NCBI GenBank assembly: GCA_022786995.1
Contig: JALFUW010000045.1
Coordinates: forward strand, 1 to 34,208
Source of the DNA: Clostridiales bacterium
GTDB lineage: Bacteria > Bacillota > Clostridia > Oscillospirales > Oscillospiraceae
Direction of reading: 5' to 3'
DNA: 34,208 nucleotides
The translations under genes were made by a program, and so were the position numbers. Shown here in pieces: positions 24,882 through 34,153 of this stretch. Below the pieces are notes generated by a model. That model did not search any database and was not told the DNA's origin. It was given only the letters and a program-made list of their open reading frames with translations. How positions within the stretch are numbered: position 1 is the first letter of the stretch; each line of letters starts with the position of its first letter.

Positions 24882-24998
24882 CTGTCATTGCGAACCAGTG
24901 ACTGCGTCACTGGTGTGGCAATCCGTATCCCTATAACAGTCAGGTGACAGGGGAGAACGGATTCCCACGCCAGTGTGCGCACTGGCTCGGAATGACAG
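24882..24998. repeat. MITE-like inverted-repeat element (117 bp)
   Basis: The terminal inverted repeats CTGTCATTGCGAACCAGTG (24882-24900) and CACTGGCTCGGAATGACAG (24980-24998) match at 17 of 19 positions. The interior has a second dyad (CCAGTGAC...GTCACTGG). AAAAAA lies just before and CTTTTTT just after, so it can act as a bidirectional terminator between convergent upp and HIT genes. I have seen similar 'TGTCATTGCGA ... ATGACA' repeats in Clostridial genomes; no transposase is encoded. Confidence 0.75.
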
Positions 24999-25027
24999 TT
25001 TCTCTTTTTTAGGCGTTCTTTTCAGAT

Positions 25028-25369
25028 TTAGGCCATTTCCAGATTCAGTACCTTACCGCCCAGAATATGGAAGTGCAGGTGCTGCACCGTCTGACCGGCA
25101 TCGCTTCCGCAGTTGCTGACCACCCGGTAGCCGTTTATCAGGCCCTCAGCCGCGGCAATCTTGGGAATGACCTCAAAAATGTGGGCCACCACCGCGCTGT
25201 TTTCGGCAGAAACGCCGTTGCAGTCGGCGATGTGGGCCTTGGGCACCACCAGTACATGGGTGGGTGCCTGGGGATTGATGTCCCGGAAGGCGAAGACCGT
25301 CTCATCCTCGTAGACCCTGGTGGAGGGGATTTCTCCCGCGATGATTTTGCAGAACAGACAATCAGACAT
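25028..25369 (-). CDS. HIT-family nucleotide-binding protein (HinT-like)
   Basis: 113 residues. The histidine triad HLHFH is at 97-101 (QHLHFHILGG), with the N-terminal CLFCKI (Cys4, Cys7) that with later residues can bind zinc, and the nucleotide-binding SNCGSDAGQ. Likely a purine nucleoside phosphoramidase. ATG 25369 follows GGAGGT at 7 nt. It is 16 bp downstream of the Sm_multidrug_ex-like gene and shares its promoter. Confidence 0.93.
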   Translation of the reverse strand: MSDCLFCKIIAGEIPSTRVYEDETVFAFRDINPQAPTHVLVVPKAHIADCNGVSAENSAVVAHIFEVIPKIAAAEGLINGYRVVSNCGSDAGQTVQHLHFHILGGKVLNLEMA

Positions 25370-25385
25370 TATTCTTACCTCCTGA

Positions 25386-25859
25386 TTAAAGTCCAAACAC
25401 ATGAACGCCGGTCAGGGCGACGATGCCCATGATGATTCCGGCGAGAACCACCCCGGAGGACACGGCGAGGGATGTGGTTTTGATGCCCATGTCCAAAAAA
25501 CTGGCAGCCAGCGTCCCAGTCCAGGCGCCGGTGCCCGGCAGGGGAATGCCTACGAATAGCATCAGGGCCAGGAAGGAGCCGGTACGCCCGGCCCGCTGGG
25601 TCAGCTTGTGTCCGCCGGACTCGCCTTTGCGCAGGCACCAGCTGAAAAAGCCGCCGATATACTTCTTGTCCTTGCCCCATTCCAGCACCTTTCTGGCGAA
25701 GAAATAGATGAAGGGCACCGGCAGCAGATTGCCGATGACGCACACCACCAGCGACGGCCAGTAGTCAAGGCCCATGGACACTGCCATGGGCACCGCAAGC
25801 CGCAGCTCCACCAGCGGTACCATGGATACAAAGAAACAGGACAGATATTTCAGCAGCAT
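25386..25859 (-). CDS. Small multidrug-export-type membrane protein (PF06695-like)
   Basis: 157 residues with four or five membrane segments. It starts MLLKYLSCFFVSMVPLVELRLAVPMAVSMG (the 'PxxELRxAIP' motif of this family), then an amphipathic linker with HKLTQRAGRTGSF and PLPGTGAWTGTLAASFL, both family hallmarks. Despite the family name, substrates are unproven. ATG 25859 has AGGAG 7 nt upstream. First gene of a two-gene operon with the HIT protein. Confidence 0.87.
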   Translation of the reverse strand: MLLKYLSCFFVSMVPLVELRLAVPMAVSMGLDYWPSLVVCVIGNLLPVPFIYFFARKVLEWGKDKKYIGGFFSWCLRKGESGGHKLTQRAGRTGSFLALMLFVGIPLPGTGAWTGTLAASFLDMGIKTTSLAVSSGVVLAGIIMGIVALTGVHVFGL

Positions 25860-25886
25860 ACAATACTCCTACATCAAATTTCACCC

Positions 25887-25915
25887 ATTGTAACATAGGG
25901 GAAAACCGTTTGCAA
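25887..25915 (-). promoter_or_regulatory. Promoter of the exporter-HIT operon
   Basis: TTGCAA (25915-25910), 17-bp spacer, TACAAT (25892-25887). Confidence 0.75.
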
Positions 25916-25966
25916 TGGAGGATGCCCCGGATTTCATTAAATTTTCGTTAAGAAATGAACGGTTGG

Positions 25967-26371
25967 TTACTTTTTGTAAATGACCAGCTTTCGGATCAGG
26001 TAATTGTAGGCGAACACCAGAACCGTAGCGATCATTTTGGCGGGCATCTTGCCCACTGCCAAAAGCTGCACCAGCACGAACATGATCAGCAGATTCAGCA
26101 GCAGCCCCACAACGCTGGCAAGATACACGGACAGGATTTCCCGCAGAAGGGATTGGCTCTGCGTTCCGCGGAAAACCAGCAGCCGCCCGAACAGCCAGTT
26201 GGCGAAGGTGGAAACGGCAAAGGCGAAGGTCGTTGCCAGCAGGTACGCAATACCTATTTTTTCGGAAAACAGCCAGAAGCCCGCCCATTCCACGATGGTA
26301 GCCAGGCCGCCGACAATCAGGTAGCCGAACAGGCCGCCCATGTATTTATCAAGGATTTGGTTCAGATTCAT
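25967..26371 (-). CDS. GtrA-family membrane protein
   Basis: 134 residues, four membrane helices (about 13-35, 40-62, 78-102, 108-130). The pattern YLIVGGLATIVEWAGFWLF ... FANWLFGRLLVF is typical of GtrA proteins, which assist transfer of polyprenyl-linked sugars in glycosylation of surface polymers. It ends KLVIYKK. Its start lies 23 bp inside the upstream gene, so translation is coupled. No ribosome binding site stands out. Confidence 0.88.
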   Translation of the reverse strand: MNLNQILDKYMGGLFGYLIVGGLATIVEWAGFWLFSEKIGIAYLLATTFAFAVSTFANWLFGRLLVFRGTQSQSLLREILSVYLASVVGLLLNLLIMFVLVQLLAVGKMPAKMIATVLVFAYNYLIRKLVIYKK

Positions 26372-27980
26372 TATTTTTACTCCCGGAGAGAATCAGATAG
26401 AGAAGCGGAATGATGATGACAAAATTGAAGTGGAAGAACCGAAAATCGGGGCCGGTGAGCAGGAGCATGGTGCCGAAATCGTAAATGAGCATGGGGAAAA
26501 TCATAAACGCCCGGCCCAGCTTCCCCCGGCCGATGTGTGTGACCGCAGCGAACATCAGGATCAGGATCATCATGCCAACGCAGTTGGTAAAGGGAAACAG
26601 GAAGGAAGAATCTGCGGTCTCGCACCAACTTGTCAGAGCGCTCTTCAGGGGCCCATAGCCCTGCCCGGTAAGGCTGATGTCGTTTGGCGTGCAGTAGGGG
26701 ATATCGATTGTTCCAGTGCCTGACAGGGGATCCCATACAAGCTTCGTCAACGAAATTACAGCACGCAGTGACCAGAATGGGCTGGATAAAAAAGCCTGAA
26801 CAGTATAACGCAGGACATTGGCCGCACCCTCCGCTTCAATACGGCTTACCAGTGGAAGAGAAGAAGAAAATTTCAATCGGTTGAAGTTGCCAAGCTCAAA
26901 ACAGCGCTGCCAGTCCTCTGAGGAAGCGATACTGTCCAGAAAAGAGATCGCGTCGGGAGACAACGCATCCCGTTGATGGACGTAGACTGCGGAGAGTACC
27001 GTCATTGGAAGACCCAGCAGCTCTTCCTGCCTGTTTCCGGGCGAAGTAACATGAAACAGCTGCATGACAGGCCCGTTCAGCAGCCACATTGCCAGAAGCA
27101 TCAGAAGCGCAGAGAGCGCAACGGTTTTCCTGTGCTTTTTTTGAAAGAGGAACAGAAGAATGTAGACAGGTGCTGTCAGCAAAATGGCATTGTGTCGGAA
27201 AGAGGTAGCTAAAAAACACATCCCGGTAAAGCTGAGGAAATGATGCCATTTGCACAGCCACGTTCCTTCGGTTTCAAAGATCTCGATGAGCTGGGTGAAG
27301 ATCACCAGCGCGGCGATTGTCAGTGCGGAATCCTTCCAGGGGAACATCATTGTCTTGGCAGTTTGCGGATTCGTGGCCAGAAACAACCAGGAAATGATAA
27401 GAAACCATGCAGGACATCCTCTGCGGCACAGAACCCGGTACAGGTATGCCACAGAGAGGCTGAACAGGATGATCTGGAAGAACGCAAACCCGGCAGGATG
27501 ATGGAATATCTGCCAGGGGATCCAGAAGAATAGCCAAGTCTGCAGAATCGGATGCCAGTTATTGTAGCTTCCGGTCAGAACCTGCTTGTACTGGTCAACG
27601 CAGTCCGGCGGAAAACCGCCCGGCAGAAACGCGGTCAGCCACACCAGCAGATACCCAAAGGTCAGCGTGGAGGCGATCAGTGGAAAGAAGCGGCGAAAGG
27701 CACCTGCCTGCACTTCCGGGGGCACCGCAGTGATCTGAACGTTGGTCAGCAGCATCAGCCCAAAGACGCACAACGGTAGAGCAAGAAAGGCGGAATAAAC
27801 CATCAGGCAGCCTGGCTCGGGTGTATATTCGAGCATCAGATAACTCCGAAGGAACTGCATTGCCCACAAATAGGCAAACAGCAGAATAAACGCGGCGATG
27901 AACCACCGCTTTTCCAGTTTGGTTTCCAGCCCCAGTGTCCGGGTGCAGCAGTCCCAGAGGCGGTTATTTCTTTTCTTCAT
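26349..27980 (-). CDS. Polytopic membrane protein, probable GT-C-like glycosyltransferase
   Basis: 543 residues, about 11-12 membrane helices, and a soluble outer loop of roughly 120 residues (about 340-460). The segment [24 protein letters not shown] is reminiscent of the first-loop Asp and downstream HP of GT-C lipid-sugar transferases and of DUF6020-like proteins, with FPWKDSAL and FRHNAILL later. Start ATG 27980 ([10 protein letters not shown]) follows GAGGA at 5 nt and overlaps the FAD-oxidoreductase stop by 17 nt; the longer frame upstream is antisense-like chance sequence. The neighbours (GtrA, FAD oxidoreductase) support a role in surface-glycan modification. Donor and acceptor are unknown. 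Confidence 0.65.
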   Translation of the reverse strand: MKKRNNRLWDCCTRTLGLETKLEKRWFIAAFILLFAYLWAMQFLRSYLMLEYTPEPGCLMVYSAFLALPLCVFGLMLLTNVQITAVPPEVQAGAFRRFFPLIASTLTFGYLLVWLTAFLPGGFPPDCVDQYKQVLTGSYNNWHPILQTWLFFWIPWQIFHHPAGFAFFQIILFSLSVAYLYRVLCRRGCPAWFLIISWLFLATNPQTAKTMMFPWKDSALTIAALVIFTQLIEIFETEGTWLCKWHHFLSFTGMCFLATSFRHNAILLTAPVYILLFLFQKKHRKTVALSALLMLLAMWLLNGPVMQLFHVTSPGNRQEELLGLPMTVLSAVYVHQRDALSPDAISFLDSIASSEDWQRCFELGNFNRLKFSSSLPLVSRIEAEGAANVLRYTVQAFLSSPFWSLRAVISLTKLVWDPLSGTGTIDIPYCTPNDISLTGQGYGPLKSALTSWCETADSSFLFPFTNCVGMMILILMFAAVTHIGRGKLGRAFMIFPMLIYDFGTMLLLTGPDFRFFHFNFVIIIPLLYLILSGSKNNESEPNP

Positions 27981-29532
27981 GGTATTCCTCCTCGGTATTG
28001 ACGCTCCAAATGTTGGCTTTGTCAACAACACCGTGCTTGATATTTTTGACGGCCTCAAAGGAGGTAACCATGGAGTGATCCATGTTGTTGTAGCGGTGCT
28101 GGCCGTTTCTGCCCACACAGTACAGATTCTGGAAGGTGTCCAGATAGGCAACCAGCTTATCGATTTCGTAATAGGTATCAAAGTAGGCGGGATAGGCTTT
28201 CTGGACGCATTCCTTGTGGTAATCGAGAACATCCTCCCGGCTTTCCAGAACCCCCATGCTCAGCAGCTCGGACACGGCAAAGTCCACCCACTCATCTTCG
28301 CTCATGTTCCAGTACTGGTCGCCCTCGGTGCAGAAGTATTCCAATCCCATCCAAACCGTCTCCTGGGGCTTTGCCACCATGTAGGGAGACCAGTTGTTGA
28401 AGATCTGGATACGGCCCAGCTTCACACCCACGTCCTGCACATAGATCCAGCAGTCCGGCACGATGTTTTGCAATGTTTTCAGCTTGGTTTCGTTTTTCAG
28501 GGCGATTTTGCGGACGCACAGGCCAACGGTGACAAAGTCCCGGTAGGGAAGTCCGGCGGCGATCCGGGAAACCTCGGCGGGAACGTCGTTCATGCCTGCC
28601 ACCAGATCCTTAAGCGGCATGGAGGAGATGAAGCAGTCGGCGGTAACGGTGTGCTTCTGCCCGTCCTGCTCGTAAACCAGCTCCTTCACGGCGTTTCCTT
28701 CCGTATGAACCTCCACAACCCTGCAGCCCTTGCGGATTTCGCCGCCCATATTCTCAAATTCCTTCGCGGCGGTTTCCCACAGCTGGCCGGGGCCGAACTT
28801 GGGGTACTGGAATTCCTCAATGAGGGAGGTCTCCACATGGGCATTTTTGCTGGTCTGAGGCAGGGCCTTCTGCAAAATATCCTTCAAAATGGCTACGATG
28901 GACAAGCCCTTCACCCGCTGAGCGCCCCAGTCGGCGGAGATATCCCGGGGATGGCGGCCCCAGAGCTTTTCTGTGTAGCCCTCAAAGAACATGGAGTAGA
29001 GCTTGCGGCCAAAGCGGTTGATGTAGAAATTCTCCAGAGAATCCTCGTCCTTTTTGCACACCGCGGAATATAGGTAGCTGAAGCCCGCGTTCATGGTGGT
29101 GAGGAAGCCCATGTTGTGGATGGTGTTCCAGTTCATTTTCACGGGGTAGTCGAAGAACTTCTTCTTATAGTAGATTCTGGACACCCGGTTCCGGGTGAGC
29201 ATGACCCGGTCTTCTTCATCGGGATCCGGGCCGCCGGGGGTGGTGGGAACGCTTCTGCCTAAGATTTTGTCGTCCATGGCGGGAGCGCCCTGCCTGGGCA
29301 TGATTTCACTCCACCAATCAGTAACGTCATTGTCCTTGCTGAAGAAGCGGTGGCCGCCGATGTCCATGCGGTTGCCGTTGTGCCGGACGGTGCGGGAGAT
29401 GCCGCCGATGGCATCGCTCTGCTCCAGAATCAGCACCTCGTAGGTTTCCTCAGAATCCTCCCGGTTTTTCAGCAGCTCATAACCGGCGGTGACGCCGGCA
29501 GGGCCGGCTCCGATGATCACAACTTTCTTCAT
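27964..29532 (-). CDS. FAD-dependent oxidoreductase of the protoporphyrinogen-oxidase/UDP-galactopyranose-mutase-like type
   Basis: 522 residues. The N-terminal FAD fold has IGAGPAG at 7-13, the ribose-binding Glu in [11 protein letters not shown], and MDIGGHRFF, the motif shared by COG1232 proteins and UDP-galactopyranose mutase-like enzymes. The C-terminal [20 protein letters not shown] closes the FAD site. ATG 29532 follows GAGG at 8 nt. In operon with the GT-C-like and GtrA genes it is more likely a sugar-nucleotide or lipid-sugar modifying enzyme than a haem enzyme. No haem gene is present. Confidence 0.75.
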   Translation of the reverse strand: MKKVVIIGAGPAGVTAGYELLKNREDSEETYEVLILEQSDAIGGISRTVRHNGNRMDIGGHRFFSKDNDVTDWWSEIMPRQGAPAMDDKILGRSVPTTPGGPDPDEEDRVMLTRNRVSRIYYKKKFFDYPVKMNWNTIHNMGFLTTMNAGFSYLYSAVCKKDEDSLENFYINRFGRKLYSMFFEGYTEKLWGRHPRDISADWGAQRVKGLSIVAILKDILQKALPQTSKNAHVETSLIEEFQYPKFGPGQLWETAAKEFENMGGEIRKGCRVVEVHTEGNAVKELVYEQDGQKHTVTADCFISSMPLKDLVAGMNDVPAEVSRIAAGLPYRDFVTVGLCVRKIALKNETKLKTLQNIVPDCWIYVQDVGVKLGRIQIFNNWSPYMVAKPQETVWMGLEYFCTEGDQYWNMSEDEWVDFAVSELLSMGVLESREDVLDYHKECVQKAYPAYFDTYYEIDKLVAYLDTFQNLYCVGRNGQHRYNNMDHSMVTSFEAVKNIKHGVVDKANIWSVNTEEEYHEEKK

Positions 29533-29542
29533 TCCAAATACC

Positions 29543-30421
29543 TCAGCTTTCTTTTTGTTCCCCCACCAGCATGGGGGTCATCAGCGGCCTGCCAAAGAGA
29601 TTCACAAACCGCTGGCATTTGACCAAAAACGCGTAATAGATATTGTATCCGCAGCCCAGCATGGTCTCCACGTTTGCCATGCCCTTGGCGAGGATGACGT
29701 CGGCTTCATCAAGAGCCTGCTTTGCCTCCGCGCCCAGCTCGTTCAGCTGGGTGCCGGGGATCAGATTGCCGTTGTCAATGACCCGGAAGGGGATGCCCAC
29801 AGCGGCGGCGTCCTCCCGGGTGGCATCGTTGAGGGTGGGGCCGCCCCGGACGCAGAAGGTGATTTCAATCTGGGGATACGCTGCCGAGATGGCCTCGGCG
29901 AAAATTCGGTCGAAGCCAATTTCTCCGGCGTTGTCCGTCAGGTACAGAAGGTTTTTCCCTTTCTTCAAATCCTGACAGAACCGCTCAAAAACCGCCATAT
30001 CAAACTGCATTTCTCCGGCAGAATCCAGCATTTGGGTGAATTTTTCAAAGCTGACCTGGCCCTGTAAGGCGGAAAAGTCCAGATAATTGCCTAGAATCGC
30101 GTATTGCAGCCCGGCAAGCACCGGGTCTTCCGCGCCCATGACCCGCTGTCGGATATCCTCCATGTGAGACAGCACCAGAGCGTTGGAGTCAAGCTTTTCC
30201 TGCCGGAAGCGGTCGATTTCCAGACCGTAGCGGTCGTGAAGCAGCAAGGCGATTTTCGGGGTGAACCAAGTGGACGGCACATCCCCGGGGCTTTCTAAGT
30301 ACAGCTTCATCAGATCACGGGCGAAGGCCATGGTGTCTTCCGCCGAGCCGAGAGGCTGGACGGTTTCAATATTGCGCCGCAGGCTGCATTGCAGGCAGGC
30401 GGCGTCCATTGCGATGCTCAT
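29543..30421 (-). CDS. DUF89/ARMT1-like metal-dependent phosphatase
   Basis: 292 residues. The catalytic signature [12 protein letters not shown] (about 164-175), then [14 protein letters not shown] and AKGMANVET, corresponds to DUF89-family damage-control phosphatases, which remove phosphate from harmful or misformed phosphometabolites using Mn, Ni or Co. It begins [16 protein letters not shown] with the CxxC found in the bacterial subgroup. ATG 30421 has AGGAG 9 nt upstream. The stop is 10 bp before the FAD oxidoreductase start, so the four genes may be one operon. Natural substrate unknown. Confidence 0.85.
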   Translation of the reverse strand: MSIAMDAACLQCSLRRNIETVQPLGSAEDTMAFARDLMKLYLESPGDVPSTWFTPKIALLLHDRYGLEIDRFRQEKLDSNALVLSHMEDIRQRVMGAEDPVLAGLQYAILGNYLDFSALQGQVSFEKFTQMLDSAGEMQFDMAVFERFCQDLKKGKNLLYLTDNAGEIGFDRIFAEAISAAYPQIEITFCVRGGPTLNDATREDAAAVGIPFRVIDNGNLIPGTQLNELGAEAKQALDEADVILAKGMANVETMLGCGYNIYYAFLVKCQRFVNLFGRPLMTPMLVGEQKES

Positions 30422-30444
30422 AAAATACGACTCCTAATCACATT

Positions 30445-30473
30445 GTAGGGCGGGGTCATGACATAAGCCCTAC
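30445..30473. repeat. Decayed REP palindrome
   Basis: GTAGGGCGGGGTCATGAC followed at once by ATAAGCCCTAC: the second arm has lost its middle, leaving only GTAGGGC/GCCCTAC pairing. Located between the HAD gene and the DUF89 gene. Confidence 0.7.
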
Positions 30474-30487
30474 AGAAATGCGCAGTT

Positions 30488-31120
30488 TTATTTGTTGGAA
30501 AGGTTCAGAAGATCGGCAAAGCGGTCTATTTTATGGTCGTAACCCTCCGGGGTGCCGAAGCCGTAGGCCGCCCAGATGAAGGGCACCCCCGCCTCCACCG
30601 TGGCCTCGTAGTCGCCCTGGGTGTCGCCGATGTAGGCGCAGTCGGTGATGCCGTATTTGTCCATCAGGGTGCGGATGGTCTTTCCCTTGCTGGTGCCGGT
30701 GTCGCCAAAGCACAGGTGGCCCTGAATCAGATCCGTCAGGCCCAGCTTTTCGATGCACAGCTCCGGGTAGCCCTGCTGACTGTTGCTGACGATGAACAGA
30801 CGGTGGTTTTTCGCCAGCTTCTCCATGGTTTCCCGGATGCCGGGATAGCCGATGCGGCATTCGTTTTCCTGCAAATGCCGGTTTTCCGTGTCCATGCACC
30901 GCTCCATCAGGGCGTAGCGCTCCGGGGCGGGGATGGAGGGGAAAATAATGTCGGCAATCTCCGTCATGACCTTGCCGAACAGGGGGAGAAACATTTCCGC
31001 GTTCACCGCCAGATGGCTCAGACCCTCTTTGGCAAGCTGAATGTTGTAGCCCTCGGCTACCAGCGCCCGGGAATCCCACAGGGTGCCGTCAATGTCAAAA
31101 ATCAGACTTTCGTATCGCAT
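30488..31120 (-). CDS. HAD-superfamily hydrolase (phosphoglycolate-phosphatase-like)
   Basis: 210 residues. Motif I DIDGT (Asp9, Asp11), a helical cap (about 15-80), motif II FIVSNS, motif III Lys in TSKGKTI, and motif IV IGDTQGDYEA. Subfamily resembles Gph/PpaX phosphatases, but the substrate cannot be assigned. ATG 31120 has GGAGGA 3-4 nt upstream and lies 19 nt inside the end of udk, so translation is coupled. Confidence 0.85.
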   Translation of the reverse strand: MRYESLIFDIDGTLWDSRALVAEGYNIQLAKEGLSHLAVNAEMFLPLFGKVMTEIADIIFPSIPAPERYALMERCMDTENRHLQENECRIGYPGIRETMEKLAKNHRLFIVSNSQQGYPELCIEKLGLTDLIQGHLCFGDTGTSKGKTIRTLMDKYGITDCAYIGDTQGDYEATVEAGVPFIWAAYGFGTPEGYDHKIDRFADLLNLSNK

Positions 31121-31740
31121 ACTTCCTCCAGATGCCGCTGGATTCTGCCGGTGATCATGTCCAGCGCCACAAAATTTTTGCCGCCCTCGGGCACTACGAT
31201 GTGGGCGAATTTTTTGCTGGGCTCAACGTACCGCTCGTGCATGGGCTTCACGGTCTGCTGGTACTGGGTCAGCACGCTCTCCAGCGTTCTTCCCCGCTCT
31301 GTGACGTCCCTGGCAATCCGGCGGCACAGCCGGATATCCGCGTCGGTGTCCACGAAAACCCGGATATCCATTAAATTCCGAAGGGCTTCGTTTTCAAAGA
31401 TCAGAATGCCCTCCACAATGATGACCTGTTTCGGCACGATGCGCATAGTCTTATCGGAGCGGTTGTGGACGGTGAAGTCGTAAATAGGGCAGTCAATGGC
31501 CTCCCCGCGGCGCAGCTTGGTAAGATGCTCTGCCATCAGCTCCGTCTCCAGAGAGTCTGGCTCATCGTAGTTAAGCCCACAGCGCTGCGCATAGGTCAGC
31601 TCGTCGTGGCGGCGGTAGTAGTTGTCGTGGCTGAGCACGGTGACCACATCCCCGAATTTGTCGATGAGGTTGTCCATCAAGGTGGTTTTGCCGCTGCCGG
31701 TGCCTCCGGCAATGCCGATGACTAAGATGTTATTTTCCAT
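31102..31740 (-). CDS. udk: Uridine kinase
   Basis: Phosphorylates uridine/cytidine. 212 residues. P-loop GGTGSGKT at 12-19, DNYYR in the substrate site, DEPDSLE, and VEGILIF and RDVTERGR lid region; RRIARD is present. Start ATG 31740 follows AGGAGG at 7 nt; TTG 31746 sits against that sequence. It lies just after the murI stop (31743) and overlaps the HAD gene. With upp at 24228 it gives pyrimidine salvage. Confidence 0.93.
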   Translation of the reverse strand: MENNILVIGIAGGTGSGKTTLMDNLIDKFGDVVTVLSHDNYYRRHDELTYAQRCGLNYDEPDSLETELMAEHLTKLRRGEAIDCPIYDFTVHNRSDKTMRIVPKQVIIVEGILIFENEALRNLMDIRVFVDTDADIRLCRRIARDVTERGRTLESVLTQYQQTVKPMHERYVEPSKKFAHIVVPEGGKNFVALDMITGRIQRHLEEVCDTKV

Positions 31741-31742
31741 CG

Positions 31743-32516
31743 TCAATCCTCCTGATTTAAGCGCTGCCGGGACAGCCGCAGCATGTCCGGGTCGGGGGAA
31801 CTGTTGCGTAAGATAACCTCACCGCTGCCGTTTTCCAACAGACCGGCAAGTTCCAGCCGCCGCCGGGTCTCCCGGGCCGTGCCCTCGCCGCCGTCCAGCA
31901 GGACTACGCTCGGCCCAAGGACACGGCGGATGGCGTTTTTCACGAAGGGGTAGTGGGTGCAGCCCAGCACCACCGCGTCCAGCCTGCCCAGATAGGGCTT
32001 CAGCACCTTTTTCAGCAGGGCTTCCGTCTGCGGGGTGTCCACCATTCCTTTTTCCACCAGCTCCACCAGTCCGGGAGCCGGAATCTTGTAAATGGTGACA
32101 TTTTCGTCAAAGCGGTGAAGCAGTGTGTCAAACTTTTCCTCCCGCAGGGTCACTTCCGTTGCCAGCACACCCACCCGGCCGCCGGGGAAATGGTCAGCCG
32201 CCACCTTCAGGGCCGGTTCGATGCCCACCACGATCAGCTCCGGGTGGGCGGCTCGGACATCCTTCACCGCAGCCGCCGTGGCGGTGTTGCAGGCGATGAC
32301 CAGCGCTTTCAGGGGGTATTCCGCCAGAAGCTTCTCCACTGCCGCCAAGGTCAGCGCCCGGACTTCCTCCGTGGGGCGGCTGCCGTAAGGGGCGTTGGCG
32401 GAGTCGCCGAAGTAGACAAACCGTTCTCCCGGCAGCTGCTTTAGCAGGTGCCGCAGCACGCTGATGCCGCCTACGCCGGAATCGAATACGGCGATAAAAT
32501 CGTGTTTGCTGTTCAT
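31743..32516 (-). CDS. murI: Glutamate racemase
   Basis: Makes D-glutamate for peptidoglycan. 257 residues. The two catalytic cysteines are Cys76 (IACNTATAA) and Cys186 (LGCTHYPF), with DSGVGG at 12-17 and GDSANAPYG at 37-45. ATG 32516 (MNSKHDFIAVFDSG) follows GGTGAG at 3 nt; the longer upstream frame would include the promoter. First gene of murI-udk-HAD. Confidence 0.96.
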   Translation of the reverse strand: MNSKHDFIAVFDSGVGGISVLRHLLKQLPGERFVYFGDSANAPYGSRPTEEVRALTLAAVEKLLAEYPLKALVIACNTATAAAVKDVRAAHPELIVVGIEPALKVAADHFPGGRVGVLATEVTLREEKFDTLLHRFDENVTIYKIPAPGLVELVEKGMVDTPQTEALLKKVLKPYLGRLDAVVLGCTHYPFVKNAIRRVLGPSVVLLDGGEGTARETRRRLELAGLLENGSGEVILRNSSPDPDMLRLSRQRLNQED

Positions 32517-32547
32517 GTTCTCACCCAAATCAGAATGGTTACCCTTT

Positions 32548-32576
32548 ATATTATCAGATTCCGGCGGGTTTTGCAA
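32548..32576 (-). promoter_or_regulatory. Promoter of the murI operon
   Basis: TTGCAA (32576-32571), 17-bp spacer, TAATAT (32553-32548). Confidence 0.75.
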
Positions 32577-32611
32577 TGCTTTGCTTCCAAAGTCCGCCAG
32601 TTTTTCCGCTC

Positions 32612-32640
32612 TTGCAAATGTTTGGCAGATGGGCTATACT
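32612..32640 (+). promoter_or_regulatory. Promoter of the COG2509-type gene
   Basis: TTGCAA (32612-32617), 17-bp spacer, TATACT (32635-32640); back to back with the murI promoter. Confidence 0.78.
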
Positions 32641-32696
32641 GAATGGGTAAGAAACGGCATAAACTGTATGGAATGCACAGAATTTGGAGGAATCCC

Positions 32697-34064
32697 ATGA
32701 ATTACGACGTAATTATCATCGGCGCGGGCCCCGGCGGCATTTTCTCCGCCTACGAGCTGACCCAGCGCTGCCCGGACAAGCGCATCGCGGTTTTTGAGGC
32801 GGGCCACGCTCTGAACCGCCGCCGTTGCCCCATCGACGGGGAGAAGATCAAGTCCTGCATCGGCTGCAAAAGCTGCTCCATTATGAGCGGCTTTGGCGGC
32901 GCGGGGGCCTTCTCCGACGGAAAATACAATATTACCAACGATTTTGGCGGAACCCTGTATGAGTATATCGGCAAGCGGCAGGCGCTGGAGCTGATGCGCT
33001 ATGTGGACCAGATCAATATGCGCTACGGCGGCGAGGGGACGAAGCTCTATTCCACCGCCGGAACCAAGTTCAAGAAGGAATGTATCCAGTACGACCTGCA
33101 TCTGCTGGACGCCTCCGTGCGGCACCTTGGCACGGACATCAACTATGTGGTGCTGGAAAATCTGTACGCCTATCTGAAGGAGAAGGTGGACTTCTTCTTC
33201 GACACCCCGGTGGAGACGGTGAAAATCATCGACGGCGGCTATGAGGTCGTGTGCGGGGATCAGGCATACACCTGCGAAAAATGTATCATTTCCGTGGGCC
33301 GCAGCGGCAGCAAGTGGATGGAGAAGGTTTGCAGGGAGCTGGAAATCCCCACCAAATCCAACCGGGTGGACATCGGCGTTCGGGTGGAGCTTCCCGCGGA
33401 GGTCTTTTCCCACCTGACGGACGAGCTGTACGAAAGCAAGATCGTCTACCGCACCAAGCAGTACGGCGACCGGGTGCGCACCTTCTGCATGAATCCCAAG
33501 GGCGCGGTGGTCAACGAGAACACCAACGGCATCATCACCGTCAACGGCCACAGCTACGAGGACCCGGCCCGGCAGACCGAGAACACCAACTTCGCGCTGC
33601 TGGTGGCCAAGCACTTCTCCGAGCCGTTCAAGGATTCCAACGGCTACGGCGAGAGCATCGCGCGGCTGAGCAACATGCTCGGCGGCGGCGTCATCGTGCA
33701 GCGCTTCGGCGATCTGATCCGCGGCCGCCGCTCCAACGCGGACCGCATGCGCGATTCCTTCCTCACGCCGACGCTCAACGCCACGCCCGGCGACCTGAGC
33801 CTGGTGCTGCCCAAGCGCATTCTGGACGGCATCATCGAGATGATTTACGCGCTGGACAAGGTCGCGCCCGGCACGGCGAATGACGACACGCTGCTTTACG
33901 GCGTGGAGGTCAAGTTCTACAACATGGAGGTCGCCGTCAACGAGCGTCTGCAGACCCGCTACGACGGATTGTACATCATCGGCGACGGCAGCGGCATCAC
34001 GCATTCCCTGTCCCATGCGTCCGCCAGCGGCGTACACGTCGCGCACGCGATTGCGGAAAACTGA
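32697..34064 (+). CDS. FAD-dependent dehydrogenase-like protein (COG2509 type)
   Basis: 455 residues. The Rossmann FAD motif GAGPGG is at 9-14; a Cys-rich stretch at about 54-63 (KSCIGCKSCSIMSGFGGAGAFSDGK) and the C-terminal LYIIGDGSGITHSLSHASASG are characteristic of this uncharacterised family. ATG 32697 follows GGAGG at 6 nt. The reaction is unknown. Base use changes within the gene: from about position 33480 onward CTC, ACG and GCG codons become more frequent than in the first half, although the reading frame and family pattern continue. Confidence 0.85.
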   Translation: MNYDVIIIGAGPGGIFSAYELTQRCPDKRIAVFEAGHALNRRRCPIDGEKIKSCIGCKSCSIMSGFGGAGAFSDGKYNITNDFGGTLYEYIGKRQALELMRYVDQINMRYGGEGTKLYSTAGTKFKKECIQYDLHLLDASVRHLGTDINYVVLENLYAYLKEKVDFFFDTPVETVKIIDGGYEVVCGDQAYTCEKCIISVGRSGSKWMEKVCRELEIPTKSNRVDIGVRVELPAEVFSHLTDELYESKIVYRTKQYGDRVRTFCMNPKGAVVNENTNGIITVNGHSYEDPARQTENTNFALLVAKHFSEPFKDSNGYGESIARLSNMLGGGVIVQRFGDLIRGRRSNADRMRDSFLTPTLNATPGDLSLVLPKRILDGIIEMIYALDKVAPGTANDDTLLYGVEVKFYNMEVAVNERLQTRYDGLYIIGDGSGITHSLSHASASGVHVAHAIAEN

Positions 34065-34083
34065 GCGACCAATCGACAGTGAG

Positions 34084-34115
34084 GTTCCGGCGCTTGCCGG
34101 AACTTTCACTTTTCT
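34084..34115 (+). terminator. Terminator of the COG2509-type gene
   Basis: Stem GTTCCGGC (34084-34091) / GCCGGAAC (34096-34103), 4-nt loop, then TTTCACTTTT. Confidence 0.7.
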
Positions 34116-34153
34116 GTGGCATTCGGGAAGAAATGCCATGCGAGCTTCGTCTG

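Noticed and set aside
27981..28232. 84-residue N-terminal extension of the GT-C-like protein
   Set aside because: It overlaps the coding sequence of the FAD oxidoreductase in another frame, and has no hydrophobic pattern or ribosome binding site; ATG 27980 has both context and a Shine-Dalgarno.
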